Source: Bradyrhizobium sp. MOS003 (lineage in GTDB: Bacteria; Pseudomonadota; Alphaproteobacteria; Rhizobiales; Xanthobacteraceae). From it: a stretch of 64,000 nt of DNA. A model generated the notes under the pieces. The model was not told where the DNA came from. It saw only the letters and a list, made by a program, of their open reading frames with translations, and did no database searches. Both the position numbers and the translations under genes were made by a program. This document shows positions 15,810 to 24,651 of this stretch, in pieces (the stretch's first letter is position 1; each line of letters starts with the position of its first letter). The stretch spans positions 124,001 to 188,000 of the forward strand of contig NZ_PYFW01000007.1 in the NCBI RefSeq assembly GCF_003020125.1. The letters are read 5' to 3'.

Positions 15810-16904
15810 TTATGGCTTGGCGGCGGGTTGGACGACCTGTTGCTCGACGAGGCCAAGACGTCCAGGCAGCGAGCCGGCGCGTAGCAGCATCGCGACGCTG
15901 TTGGCCTCTTCCAGGGTGAAGTTCCCGGAAATCTGGCCCGAGCCGCCGGTGATAGGCTCGCGGATCACGGGGGCGGAGATCACCTTGTCGTCGAGCGCGA
16001 TGGCGAAGGGCATTCCAACATTCTCAGCGGTGATGTGAGCGAAGCGTCGCGTACCGCGGCCGTTGAAGCGGAACGAGGCGATCGGCTCCTTGGTGTCCCC
16101 TGTCAATCCCGGTCCCGCGTAGCTGATGTCGTCGCCGTCGAGCGCGCTGGCCTTGACGAGATAGGGGCGCTTGTCCTTGAAGCCGAACATGACATCCGTG
16201 CCCGCCGGAGGGGTGCCGGATTGCGCCAGCTCCGCCGACATCGTGACGTCGATCAGGCGGAAGCTGACCTTGACCTTTTTGGCAAAGATCGCAGTGATGC
16301 GCTCGGGCTCCATCGTGCCCGGCAGGAAGATGCGGATGCGGTCCGTTCCCTCAGGCTGGACGCTGGCCAATGTGACGCCGGCGTCCTTCAGGCGCTGCTC
16401 GATCATGGCGATGGAATCCTCGACGAGATCGCGCAGCCGCGCGGCGGAGGCGGCGTCAGTTGGCGCGAGCCTGATCAGCCCGTCTCCGGCGTCGGTCACG
16501 GCGAGCGCGTGCGTGGGCAATCCCTCTGCGGATGACGCGAGCTTGCGCGCGAGCAGTTCTCGGCCCTTGGCGTCCGCGATCTTGACGTCGACGCCGCCAT
16601 CGCGGATCGTAAGGCCGGCGAAGGCGATCTTGCCGTCGCGCAGGGTCTTGTACACCTCGTCGCGCAGATCCGTGGTGATCGTCTCCCGCAAGGCGTCGCT
16701 GTCCACCTTGTAGACGATGCGCGATCCGCCCAGCTTCTCCATCTTGTCGATGATGAATGCCGCGATCCTGGCGCGCATCTTGTCGAGCTGACTATCGCCG
16801 GCGAGCGCGGCGCGGGGCAGGGCGATGGCCGAAGCGATGATCCCAGATGTCACGGCAAGTGCGAGGAGCAGCGGAGTGATGCGGTCTCGCAGGGGCGTGG
16901 TCAT
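15810..16904 (-). CDS. SecD-like exported protein lacking the membrane channel domain
   Basis: A 364-residue protein with a signal peptide (about residues 1-36, LLLALAVTSGIIASAIALPRAALAG) followed by material matching the periplasmic P1 part of SecD: GGSRIVYKVDSDALRE resembles the GGxxxxL start, then SIAMIEQRLKDAGVTLASVQPEGTDRIRIFLPG, and the head subdomain FAIALDDKVISAPVIREPITGGSGQISGNFTLEEANSVAMLLRAGSLPG. SecD normally continues into six membrane helices; here it stops right after ALLRAGSLPGRLGLVEQQVV. It is therefore a soluble SecD-like head protein, not the translocase motor itself. No secF is adjacent. Confidence 0.82.
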   Translation of the reverse strand: MTTPLRDRITPLLLALAVTSGIIASAIALPRAALAGDSQLDKMRARIAAFIIDKMEKLGGSRIVYKVDSDALRETITTDLRDEVYKTLRDGKIAFAGLTIRDGGVDVKIADAKGRELLARKLASSAEGLPTHALAVTDAGDGLIRLAPTDAASAARLRDLVEDSIAMIEQRLKDAGVTLASVQPEGTDRIRIFLPGTMEPERITAIFAKKVKVSFRLIDVTMSAELAQSGTPPAGTDVMFGFKDKRPYLVKASALDGDDISYAGPGLTGDTKEPIASFRFNGRGTRRFAHITAENVGMPFAIALDDKVISAPVIREPITGGSGQISGNFTLEEANSVAMLLRAGSLPGRLGLVEQQVVQPAAKP

Positions 16905-17035
16905 GGTGTCCTTCGCGCGTCTCGTGGCCCGCCGTCCGGCGAAGCCGCTGCTGCGAGTTGGTCCGCCTACGGCGCAAGGAGGTTCACCCTTTTGAACAAA
17001 GTCAAATTAAGCCAAGGATCACAATGTCTTGTTGT

Positions 17036-17071
17036 CGTAACCGGGATACGAATTTGCGTAACCGGGATACG
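17036..17071 (+). promoter_or_regulatory. Tandem palindromic operator of the nucleotidyltransferase toxin module
   Basis: CGTAACCGGGATACG occurs twice, identically, at 17036-17050 and 17057-17071, a 21-bp period (two helical turns). Each copy is itself an imperfect palindrome of the form CGTAnCCnGGnTACG. It lies 37 bp before the first gene of the pair, as expected for an antitoxin operator. Confidence 0.68.
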
Positions 17072-17107
17072 TGTGGTAGCTTTGAGGTTTCGCGAAGCGA
17101 GGAGCCG

Positions 17108-17452
17108 ATGATCCCTGCGAACAAGCGCGTCAGGAAATATCGCAGCCAGGGTGGTGCGGCCGACCTCGTGCGTGTCGAAGTCCTGATTCCGCCGGCTGCA
17201 CGCGACGAAGTCCTGGCGCTCGCCTCGCGCATGCGCGCGGAGCACCGCCTGACCAAAGAACTGCAATCGCTGCTCGACAATGCACTCCGTCTCTACGGAC
17301 CGCGCATTCTCGACAATGTCGATCTCGATCGGCTTCCCGATCTGCGGTCCCGCGCCGCCGTCGCCGCGCGTGCCATGATCGAGCGTGGCGATGCGCGAGC
17401 TTTTGCGATGGGCAGGAAGATGCTCGACCGCGTCAACGCCAGGGAGAACTGA
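17108..17452 (+). CDS. Putative antitoxin, ribbon-helix-helix-like, partner of the nucleotidyltransferase toxin
   Basis: A 114-residue basic protein without a recognised family name. The N-terminal KRVRKYRSQGGAADLVRVEVLIPP looks like the flexible arm and strand of a ribbon-helix-helix DNA-binding protein, followed by helices (ARDEVLALASRMRAEH). The remainder is helical and charged. The stop codon TGA is 1 base from the next ATG, typical of toxin-antitoxin pairs. Upstream is a tandem palindromic site that a dimeric RHH protein could bind, so autoregulation is likely (inference). The ATG at 17108 is favoured because a longer frame reads through the operator. Confidence 0.6.
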   Translation: MIPANKRVRKYRSQGGAADLVRVEVLIPPAARDEVLALASRMRAEHRLTKELQSLLDNALRLYGPRILDNVDLDRLPDLRSRAAVAARAMIERGDARAFAMGRKMLDRVNAREN

Positions 17453-17453
17453 G

Positions 17454-18275
17454 ATGGCTCTCAGCAAACTGCAGAGCGACATTCTGAGACTTCTCGCCCA
17501 AAATCGCTCGGACAGCAGTTATCTTGCCGGCGGCCTGATGCTCAACAAGGATTGGCAGCGGCGATCCGACGACATCGACATCTTCCACGATACGGATGAA
17601 GAGGTGACCGAGAGCGCAAAGGCCGATCTTGCCGTCCTCGATACCGCCGGCTTCAAGACGCATCGCGACTTCATCGTCTATGGCTGTGTGGATGCGACCA
17701 TCTCGCGCGATTCCGAAACGACCGTCATCCAGTGGTTCGCGGAGACGCGACTTCGCTTCTTTCCGCTCGTGAAGGACGAGCAATGGGGGGCGCGGCTCCA
17801 TCAGGCGGATCTCGCAGTCAACAAGGTGCTCGCTGCCGCAGGTCGCTCCAAGGCGCGCGACATCGCCGATCTCGTCGCCATCGGCCACGACTATTGTCCG
17901 CTCGGGCCGCTCGTGCTTGCTGCGGCTGGCAAGCCGCCCAATTTCTCTCCGCGTCGAACCACCGATGAAATTCGCCGGCACGCGTTATCGATCCCGGCCG
18001 AGGAGTTCGCCGCTGTGAAAGGCCTGCCATCCGAATGGTCGGCGGCCTTCATTCGCGACGAGGTCCTTCGTCTGATCGAAGCTGCGGACCGCTACGTGAT
18101 GACCGCACCGCCCGAGATGACGGGAAGACTCGCTGTGGACAAAGAGGGCGTGCCGATCGAAATGTCGGACCTAAATCGCGCGGACGCAATTCTGCGTAAG
18201 GCAACCGCCGAGCCCGAAGTGATGCCTGCGCCAGCCGATTTCAACGCAATAGGCTGGTCGCCGGATCATCCATAA
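17454..18275 (+). CDS. AbiEii-type nucleotidyltransferase toxin-like protein
   Basis: A 273-residue protein with the nucleotidyltransferase signature SSYLAGGLMLNKDW...RRSDDIDIF (GG, then R-x-S-x-DID-x-F) near residues 22-45, the arrangement seen in AbiEii/AbiGii toxins and MNT-type enzymes. A later RSKARDIADLVAIG (about residue 135) matches the second conserved block (K-x-RDxxDL). Such toxins transfer nucleotides to tRNA or other targets; the exact reaction is unknown here. It starts 1 bp after the small upstream gene, with AGGGAGA before the ATG. The cognate gene is not AbiEi-like, so the pair differs from classic AbiE. Confidence 0.72.
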   Translation: MALSKLQSDILRLLAQNRSDSSYLAGGLMLNKDWQRRSDDIDIFHDTDEEVTESAKADLAVLDTAGFKTHRDFIVYGCVDATISRDSETTVIQWFAETRLRFFPLVKDEQWGARLHQADLAVNKVLAAAGRSKARDIADLVAIGHDYCPLGPLVLAAAGKPPNFSPRRTTDEIRRHALSIPAEEFAAVKGLPSEWSAAFIRDEVLRLIEAADRYVMTAPPEMTGRLAVDKEGVPIEMSDLNRADAILRKATAEPEVMPAPADFNAIGWSPDHP

Positions 18276-18430
18276 AGCCTCGCCGCGTGAGCCTGCGCAG
18301 CCGGCCATGGACGAACGCCAAATCATCGATCATTCTGTCTGTGCCCTGCCGGCCATCGGTTCGGGGCCTCGCCGACCCAAATGTCAAAAGACAGGGGCGG
18401 GGACATGTATCTGAGGGAGGACGGAATTCC

Positions 18431-20338
18431 ATGGCGGGCATCCACGCGCTCGATCGGTTGATCGGCAGCGACTATCCAGATCTTTCGACAGACGAGGAGG
18501 TCCGTGCGTTCGAGCAAGTCCCCTATGCGGACCGCATTGCCGCCGAGAGCACGTTTGACGCGATCAAGCTCGGTGCGGCGCGCAATCCCGACGGGGCGGC
18601 GATCCAGTTTCTGCAAAACGCCGATCCCGCCGACACGCCGCTGGTGGTCACGTACCGCGATTTCATTGCGCGCGTCACGCAGGCTGCCAACATGTTTCAC
18701 GCGCTCGGCGCGGAGAAAGGCGACGTCATCAGCTTCATGCTGCCGCTGGTGCCGGATGCCTTCGTGACGCTGTTCGGCGCCGAGGCCGCCGGCATCGCCA
18801 ATCCCGTCAATCCCCTGCTGGAGCCGCACCAGATCGCGGAAATCCTGGAGGCGGCGAACACCAAGATCCTGGTGGCTCTCGGGCCGATGCCGGGCACCGA
18901 CATCTGGCAGAAGGTCGAGCAGATCCGCCCGCAATTGAAGCACCTCAAGGCGATCGTGCAGGTGTTTGGCGGCGGCGATCCCGCGAATGGTATCTTCGCC
19001 TTCAACGACCTGATTAGGCAGCAGCCGTCGGACCGGCTTGTCAGCGGGCGCAAGATTTTGGGCAGTGACATTGCAGCCTATTTTCACACCGGCGGCACCA
19101 CCGGCACGCCGAAGCTGGTGCGGCATACTCACACCAATCAGGTTTACCAGGCCTGGGCACTCAATCTGCTGCTGAAGGCCAAGCCGGGCGGCAATTTGCT
19201 ATTCGGCATGCCGCTGTTTCACGTCGGCGGATCGCTGACGCAGGTGCTGCTGACGTTTTCGAGCGGCGGCTCGCTTGTCGTGCTCTCGCCGAGCGGCTGG
19301 CGCAATCCGAATGCGGTGAAGAACATCTGGCGGCTGGTCGAGCGCTTCAAGCCCGAGGCACTGTCGAGCGTGCCGACGGTGCTCGCGGCGACGCTCGCGG
19401 TGCCGCCTGATCAAGCCGATATCTCCAGCCTGAAATATGCCGCCGGCGGCGGCTCGGCGATTCCCGTCGCGGTGGGCTCGGCGATCCAGGACAAGCTGAA
19501 GCTGCCAGTGGTCGAGGTCTACGGCATGACCGAGACTTCGAGCGTGCACACGCTGGCCTATCCGTCGCGGCCGATCCGGCTTGGCTCGGTCGGCCTTCCC
19601 ATGCCCTATGCGCGCGTGCGCATCGTGCAGCTCGATGCCGATGGCCGCCTGATCCGCGACTGCAAGCCTGACGAGATCGGCGTCGTCATCATGGCCGGGC
19701 CCGGCGTGTTCGGCGGCTATCTCAACGACGAGCACAACAAGGGCGCCTTCGTCGATGACGTCTGGGTCAATTCCGGCGATCTCGGCCGGCTCGATGCCGA
19801 CGGCTATCTCTGGATCACCGGCCGCGCCAAGGATCTCGTGATCCGTGGCGGCCACAACATCGATCCCGCGCCGATCGAGGAGATCATGTTCCGGCATCCC
19901 GCGGTCGGCTTCGCCGCCGTCGTCGGCCAGCCCGACGCCTATGCCGGCGAACTGCCGGTGGGATACGTGCAGTTGAAGCCGGGCGCAAAAGTCGAGCCGG
20001 GCGAGTTGGAGACGTGGGTGCGCGAGCGCACCCCGGAGCGTGCAGCCGTCCCGGTGCAAGTCATTCCGATCGATCCGATGCCGGTGACCGGCGTCGGCAA
20101 GGTGTTCAAGCCGCAGTTGCGCTGGGACGCGGCCGAGCGCGTGTTCGCCAAGGTGCTCACGCCGCTGGTCGCGCGCGGCATCGATTGCGAGGTCAAGGTC
20201 GGCGCTCATGGCAGTCACGGATCGATCGCCACTGTGACCCTTGCTGGCCTGCCACCGGAACAGCGCGAGGAGGTTGCGAGCGAAGTACACGCGCTGCTTG
20301 CACCCTTCGTGATGCGTCACGAGGTGGTGCAGCTTTAG
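18431..20338 (+). CDS. Acyl-CoA synthetase (AMP-forming)
   Basis: A 635-residue member of the adenylate-forming family. Motifs are the P-loop-like YFHTGGTTGTPKLV, VYGMTETSSVH, VNSGDLGRLDADGYLWITGRAKDLVIRGGHNIDP, and the catalytic lysine in VTGVGKVFKPQLR. It activates a carboxylic acid to its CoA thioester; the chain length cannot be read. About 50 extra residues follow the catalytic lysine. The ATG at 18431 follows GGGAGGACGG; an in-frame start at 18287 would add a leader without similarity to the family. It appears monocistronic. Confidence 0.9.
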   Translation: MAGIHALDRLIGSDYPDLSTDEEVRAFEQVPYADRIAAESTFDAIKLGAARNPDGAAIQFLQNADPADTPLVVTYRDFIARVTQAANMFHALGAEKGDVISFMLPLVPDAFVTLFGAEAAGIANPVNPLLEPHQIAEILEAANTKILVALGPMPGTDIWQKVEQIRPQLKHLKAIVQVFGGGDPANGIFAFNDLIRQQPSDRLVSGRKILGSDIAAYFHTGGTTGTPKLVRHTHTNQVYQAWALNLLLKAKPGGNLLFGMPLFHVGGSLTQVLLTFSSGGSLVVLSPSGWRNPNAVKNIWRLVERFKPEALSSVPTVLAATLAVPPDQADISSLKYAAGGGSAIPVAVGSAIQDKLKLPVVEVYGMTETSSVHTLAYPSRPIRLGSVGLPMPYARVRIVQLDADGRLIRDCKPDEIGVVIMAGPGVFGGYLNDEHNKGAFVDDVWVNSGDLGRLDADGYLWITGRAKDLVIRGGHNIDPAPIEEIMFRHPAVGFAAVVGQPDAYAGELPVGYVQLKPGAKVEPGELETWVRERTPERAAVPVQVIPIDPMPVTGVGKVFKPQLRWDAAERVFAKVLTPLVARGIDCEVKVGAHGSHGSIATVTLAGLPPEQREEVASEVHALLAPFVMRHEVVQL

Positions 20339-20430
20339 CGAGCCCAAACAGATCAGGTTTTGGCGTCGCCCAGCTCGACAGTGAGGGGCGACGCTTCGCC
20401 GCACTACCCATATCGCAGCTGGAAAGCTCT

Positions 20431-20448
20431 ATGTGACTGGTGTCACAT
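20431..20448. promoter_or_regulatory. CRP/FNR-family palindromic operator
   Basis: ATGTGAC-TGGT-GTCACAT is a perfect palindrome with 7-base arms and contains TGTGA-N6-TCACA, the full CRP consensus. It is centred about 74 bp before the caspase-like gene start at 20514. No T tract follows, so it is unlikely to be the terminator of the upstream gene. Confidence 0.62.
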
Positions 20449-20513
20449 AGGAAGAATTGGTAATCGGCGACACTACCGAATAGTCTCATGGAATTGCATC
20501 CGGGGGGACGCAA

Positions 20514-22346
20514 GTGATTCCGGTTCGGCTATTTGCATTGTTGATATTGGCGATGGGACTTGCCTGCGGTCCGGCGCAAGCCGACCGCCGGGTGGCACTC
20601 GTCATTGGCAATTCCGCCTACAAAAGCGCCCCCAAGTTGGGTAACCCCGCGAACGATGCCACTCTGGTCGGCGGCATGTTCAAGAAGGCCGGCTTCGATT
20701 CCGTCGACGTCCGGCTGGACCTCAGCGCCAGCGAGATGCGGCGCATGCTGCGTGAGTTTGCCGGCAGGTCGCGTGATGCGGACATGGCGGTTATCTACTA
20801 CGCGGGCCACGGCATCGAACTCGACGGAACCAACTATCTCATTCCGACCGATGCCACGCTGGAGACGGATGGCGACGTTCTCGACGAGACCATCCCGGTC
20901 GAACGTGCGCTGTTCGCGGTCGAGCCGGCCAAGCAGCTGCGCTTGATCATCCTCGACGCCTGCCGGGACAACCCGTTCTCCAAGACGATGAAGCGCACGC
21001 TAGCCTCGCGCGCGATCGGTCGGGGATTGGCCAAAGTCGAGCCGACCAGCCCGAACACGATGATCGCCTTTGCGGCCAAGGCCGGCTCGACGGCGTCCGA
21101 TGGCGATTCCAGAAACAGCCCGTTCGCCACCGCGCTGGTCGAGCACCTGCCAAAGCCCGGCCTCGATCTGCGCAAGGCCTTCGGCTTCGTGCGCGACGAC
21201 GTGCTCAAGGCTACCGGCTACAAGCAGGAGCCCTATGTCTACGGCTCGCTCGGCGGCGACGACGTGCCCCTGGTGGTAAGGCCGGCGGCAACCGGTCCCC
21301 AGGCCAACCCACAGGAAGCCATCCGCAGGGACTACGAACTCGCGCTCCAGCTTGCGACGCGCGATGGCTGGGAAGCATTCCTGGCGCAATACCCCGACGG
21401 TTTCTACGCCAACCTGGCCAAGGGCCAGCTGAACAAGATCGGCGCCGAAGAGACGCGCGCTTCGGCTGAACAAAAGGCCAAGGCGGCCGAGCAGGAAAAG
21501 ACGAGGCTCGTCGCCGAGCGCGCCCAGAAGGCCGAGCAGGAGAAGGCGGCTGCGGCTGCCAAGGCAGCGGAAGAGGCCCGGATCGCCGCCGAAAAGCAGA
21601 AGCAGATCGAGCAGGCGAAGGCGGAAGCGGCCGAACGGCAGCGCAAAGCGGCCGAGGCGGCGGCGGCGAAAGCGCTGGCCGAGAAGCAGGCGGCGGAGAA
21701 GGCCAAGGCCGAACTCGCCGCCAAGCAGGCGGCGGAGAAGGCGGAGCAGGCCGCAAAGCCAGCGGCCGATCGGCAGATGCCGGAAGCAGACCAGAAAGTG
21801 GCGGCCCTCGCGCCTGCGCCGACATCCACATTGTCAGCGGCTGACCTCGCGAAAAGCGTGCAGACCGAATTGCGCCGCGTCGGCTGCCTGTCCGGTGGCG
21901 CCGACGGCGACTGGAGCGCCGCCGCGCAGCGCTCGCTGACCCTGTTCAACAAATATGCAGGCACCCAGCTCGACGTGAAGCTCGCGAGCGTGGACGCGCT
22001 CGATGCGCTGAAGGCGAAGCCGGGCCGGGTCTGCCCGCTGGTGTGCAATTTCGGCTTCAAGGCCGACGGCGATCAATGTGTGAAGATCACCTGCCGGGCC
22101 GGCTATCGCGTCGGCGACGACAACGAGTGCGAAAAGATCCAGGAGAAGAAGCCGGTTGCGCGTGAGGAGTCCATAAGGCGAGACCAAGGCCGAAGGGAAG
22201 CGGAATCTGCTACGCCGAAGTCACAAGCCTCCGGGCAGATAATTTGCAATAGCGCTGGATGCAGGCCCGTCGCAAAGGGTTGTCGTCTCGGGCTAGTTCC
22301 TAATGCAAACGCCAGTGTCAAGATCACAGGCGAGGTGTGCAATTGA
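20514..22346 (+). CDS. Exported caspase-like (peptidase C14) protein
   Basis: A 610-residue protein. Residues 1-23 form a signal peptide (LFALLILAMGLACGPAQA). The caspase p20-like domain runs about 25-245, starting DRRVALVIGNSAY, with the catalytic dyad His99 (VIYYAGHGIE) and Cys150 (LIILDACRDNPF). Residues about 310-440 are an Ala/Glu/Lys-rich coiled coil (repeated AEKA/EQAK units). The C-terminus has a peptidoglycan-binding-like segment and a cysteine-rich tail (VCPLVCNFGFKADGDQCVKITC). Start is GTG after GGGGGGACGCAA. A decayed second copy follows directly, and a CRP-like palindrome lies upstream. Confidence 0.9.
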   Translation: MIPVRLFALLILAMGLACGPAQADRRVALVIGNSAYKSAPKLGNPANDATLVGGMFKKAGFDSVDVRLDLSASEMRRMLREFAGRSRDADMAVIYYAGHGIELDGTNYLIPTDATLETDGDVLDETIPVERALFAVEPAKQLRLIILDACRDNPFSKTMKRTLASRAIGRGLAKVEPTSPNTMIAFAAKAGSTASDGDSRNSPFATALVEHLPKPGLDLRKAFGFVRDDVLKATGYKQEPYVYGSLGGDDVPLVVRPAATGPQANPQEAIRRDYELALQLATRDGWEAFLAQYPDGFYANLAKGQLNKIGAEETRASAEQKAKAAEQEKTRLVAERAQKAEQEKAAAAAKAAEEARIAAEKQKQIEQAKAEAAERQRKAAEAAAAKALAEKQAAEKAKAELAAKQAAEKAEQAAKPAADRQMPEADQKVAALAPAPTSTLSAADLAKSVQTELRRVGCLSGGADGDWSAAAQRSLTLFNKYAGTQLDVKLASVDALDALKAKPGRVCPLVCNFGFKADGDQCVKITCRAGYRVGDDNECEKIQEKKPVAREESIRRDQGRREAESATPKSQASGQIICNSAGCRPVAKGCRLGLVPNANASVKITGEVCN

Positions 22347-23221
22347 TGGCCAGGCATCGCGCTCGGGGCAAGGCGTTGCGCGAGTTCGGAGGACGTGCTC
22401 GGGATGCCGATGTCGCGGTGATCTACTATGCGGGCCACCGCATGGAGTGGACGGCACCACTACCTGATCCCGACCGATGCCGCGCTCGAGACCGACACCG
22501 ACGTCTATGACGAGGCGTTGCCGATCGATCGCGTACTGGTGAGCATCGAGCCTGCAAAGCAGTTTCGCCTCGTCCTTATCGATGCATGTCGTGACAATCC
22601 GTTTGCGAAGACGATGCGGCGCGCCGTGGCCTCGCGCGCGATCGGGCGCGGGCTTGCCAAGGTCGAGCCGACCAGCCCGAACACGATGATTGCGTTCGCG
22701 GCCAAGGCGGGATCAACGGCGTCTGACGGCGATTCCCGCAACAGCCCGTTCGCCATGTCACTGGTCGAGCACCTGCCGAAACCGGGGCTTGGTCTGCGCA
22801 AGGCGTTCGGCTTCGTGCGGGACGACGTCCTGAAGAACACCGGCGGCAGGCAGGAGCCCTATGTCTATGGAGCGCTCGGCGGCGACGATGTGTCGCTGCT
22901 GCCGGCGAAGGCGGTCGCTGTCGCGGGACCGCAGGCCAATCCGCAGGATAGCGTGCGCCGGGACTATGGGCTTGCGCTTCAGGCGGGCCTGCGTGAGGCC
23001 TGGGGAGCTTTCCTGCAGACCTATCCGGACGGCTTCTACGCCAACCTCGCCCGCGTGCAGTTGAAGAAGATTGCGGCCGAGGAGGAGCGTGCGACCGCAA
23101 CCGAAAAGCCCGGCAGGCCGAGCTGGAGAAGGTGAAGCTCTCGGCCGAACGTGCCCACAAGGTGGAGCTGGAAAAGGCCGCGGCCGCTGCCAAGGCCGCC
23201 GAGGACGAAGAATGCAATTGA
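22346..23221 (+). pseudogene. Decayed tandem copy of the caspase-like gene
   Basis: Starting at the stop of the intact gene, the sequence resumes at the equivalent of its residue 79 (ALREFGGRARDADVAVIYYAGH). The N-terminal third is missing. Just after the catalytic His two single-base deletions (near 22447 and 22460) break the frame and GHG reads GHR. The frame is then open from about 22460 through LIDACRDNPF and beyond, with near-identity to the first copy. Another frameshift near 23110 cuts the coiled coil, which otherwise would end at the TGA at 23221. At least three lesions make it a pseudogene formed by duplication. Confidence 0.85.
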
Positions 23222-23254
23222 CGTTCGTGCCCCGTAGCTTTTGGAGTGATCTGA

Positions 23255-23347
23255 GCGCGTAGTTCGGATCAATGCGGCGATATCCGGAACCCTGCTACGA
23301 GTCCGGCGCAAGCGTTCCCGTGTTTCGCTTCATTCACCGGGGCTACG
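23255..23347. repeat. Diverged member of the 'ccggatgagcg' palindromic repeat family
   Basis: GCGTAGTTCGGATCAATG at the left and CTTCATTCACCGGGGCTACG at the right are weak matches to the ends of the copies at 8931 and 24566, with the interior changed. It fills the gap between the pseudogene and the M20 gene. Confidence 0.35.
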
Positions 23348-23366
23348 AATATAGTGACAAGCAGCT

Positions 23367-24539
23367 CTATCCCGCCGGCATACGCGTTTCGACCAGACGC
23401 GCCCAGAACGACGCGCCGTGACCCAAAATGTTGTCGTTGAAGATGTAAGAGGGGTGATGGCACTCGTTGCCGTCGCCCATGCCGACCAGCACCATCGCGC
23501 CGGGACGCGCCTCCAGCATGAAGGAGAAATCCTCGGCCCCCATCATCGGGATGAACTTGTCGTTGACGCGATCGGCGCCGACGATGTCGCGGGCGACGTC
23601 GGCGGCAAGCCCGGCTTCGCGCGCATGGTTCATCGTCACCGGATACATCCGCGTGTATTTCGTCTCGGCAGAGCCGCCATAGGCGCGGGCAACGCTCTCG
23701 GCGACCTCACCGATGCGGCGCTCGACGAGATCGCGCACCTCAGGGTCGAGTGTGCGCACGGTGCCGCCGAGTTCGGCGATCTCCGGGATGATGTTGAAGG
23801 CCGTGCCGGAGTGGAATTGGGTGATCGAGATGACCGCCGACTTCAGCGGATCGACGTTGCGCGCCACGATTGATTGCAGCGCATTCACGATCTGCGAGCC
23901 GATTAGCACGCTGTCGACGGATTTGTGCGGGCCCGCGCCGGCGTGGCCTCCCTTGCCGTGAACCGTGATCTGGATGTTGTCGGAGGAGGCGAGCATAGCG
24001 CCGGGCGTGGTTGCGAAATGGCCTTCGGGAAGGCCGGGCATGTTGTGCATGCCGTAGACCTCCTGGATGTTCCAGCGCGTCATCAGCCCGTCCTCGACCA
24101 TCGCCTTGCCGCCACCGCCGCCTTCTTCGGCGGGCTGGAAGATCACGATCGCCGTGCCGTCGAAATTGCGCGTCTCGGCGAGATATTTGGCAGCGCCGAG
24201 CAGCATCGCGGTGTGGCCGTCATGGCCGCAGGCGTGCATCTTGCCGGGCACTTTCGACGCATAGGCCACGCCCGAGGTTTCCATGATCGGCAGCGCGTCC
24301 ATGTCGGCGCGGAGCCCAATGGTCTTGCCGGAGGCGGATTTGCGGCCGCGGATCACGCCGACCACGCCAGTGCGGCCGATGCCCGTCACCACCTCGTCGC
24401 AGCCGAATTCGCGCAGCTTGTCGGCGACGATGCCGGCGGTGCGGTGGACTTCGTAGAGCAGCTCCGGGTTCTCGTGGAAGTCATGGCGCCAGGCGGCCAT
24501 TTCGTCGGAGAGGGCGGCAACGCGGTTGACGATGGGCAT
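23367..24539 (-). CDS. M20 family metal-dependent amidohydrolase (hippurate hydrolase/aminoacylase type)
   Basis: A 390-residue dinuclear metal hydrolase. Visible are WRHDFHENPELLYEVHRTAG at the N-terminus, the metal-binding MHACGHDGHTAMLLGAAKYL, the catalytic QPAEEGGGGGKAMVEDG and the C-terminal MGAEDFSFML. Such enzymes remove acyl groups from amino acids (N-acyl amino acids, hippurate, indole-acetyl-amino acids). The substrate is not determined. It is followed by a palindromic repeat upstream (24566-24642) and is probably a single-gene unit. Confidence 0.93.
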   Translation of the reverse strand: MPIVNRVAALSDEMAAWRHDFHENPELLYEVHRTAGIVADKLREFGCDEVVTGIGRTGVVGVIRGRKSASGKTIGLRADMDALPIMETSGVAYASKVPGKMHACGHDGHTAMLLGAAKYLAETRNFDGTAIVIFQPAEEGGGGGKAMVEDGLMTRWNIQEVYGMHNMPGLPEGHFATTPGAMLASSDNIQITVHGKGGHAGAGPHKSVDSVLIGSQIVNALQSIVARNVDPLKSAVISITQFHSGTAFNIIPEIAELGGTVRTLDPEVRDLVERRIGEVAESVARAYGGSAETKYTRMYPVTMNHAREAGLAADVARDIVGADRVNDKFIPMMGAEDFSFMLEARPGAMVLVGMGDGNECHHPSYIFNDNILGHGASFWARLVETRMPAG

Positions 24540-24565
24540 GGGGGGATCCGTTCTCGTTCTTGCTG

Positions 24566-24642
24566 TAGCCCGGATGAGCGAAGCGACATCCGGGATCTTG
24601 TGAAAGGATACCCGGGTATCGCTGCGCTCACCCGGGCTACGG
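24566..24642. repeat. Palindromic repeat, 'ccggatgagcg...cccgggctacg' type, copy 2
   Basis: The ends GTAGCCCGG and CCGGGCTAC are exact complements; inside lie GATGAGCGAAGCGACATCCGGG and CCCGGGTATCGCTGCGCTCA. It matches copy 1 (8931-9002) over almost all of its length and sits between the M20 and purB genes. Confidence 0.78.
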
Positions 24643-24651
24643 ACGTGACGC

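Noticed and set aside
17036..17071. Start of a CRISPR array
   Set aside because: Only two 15-base units with a 6-base gap, no further repeats and no cas genes; operator is the better reading.
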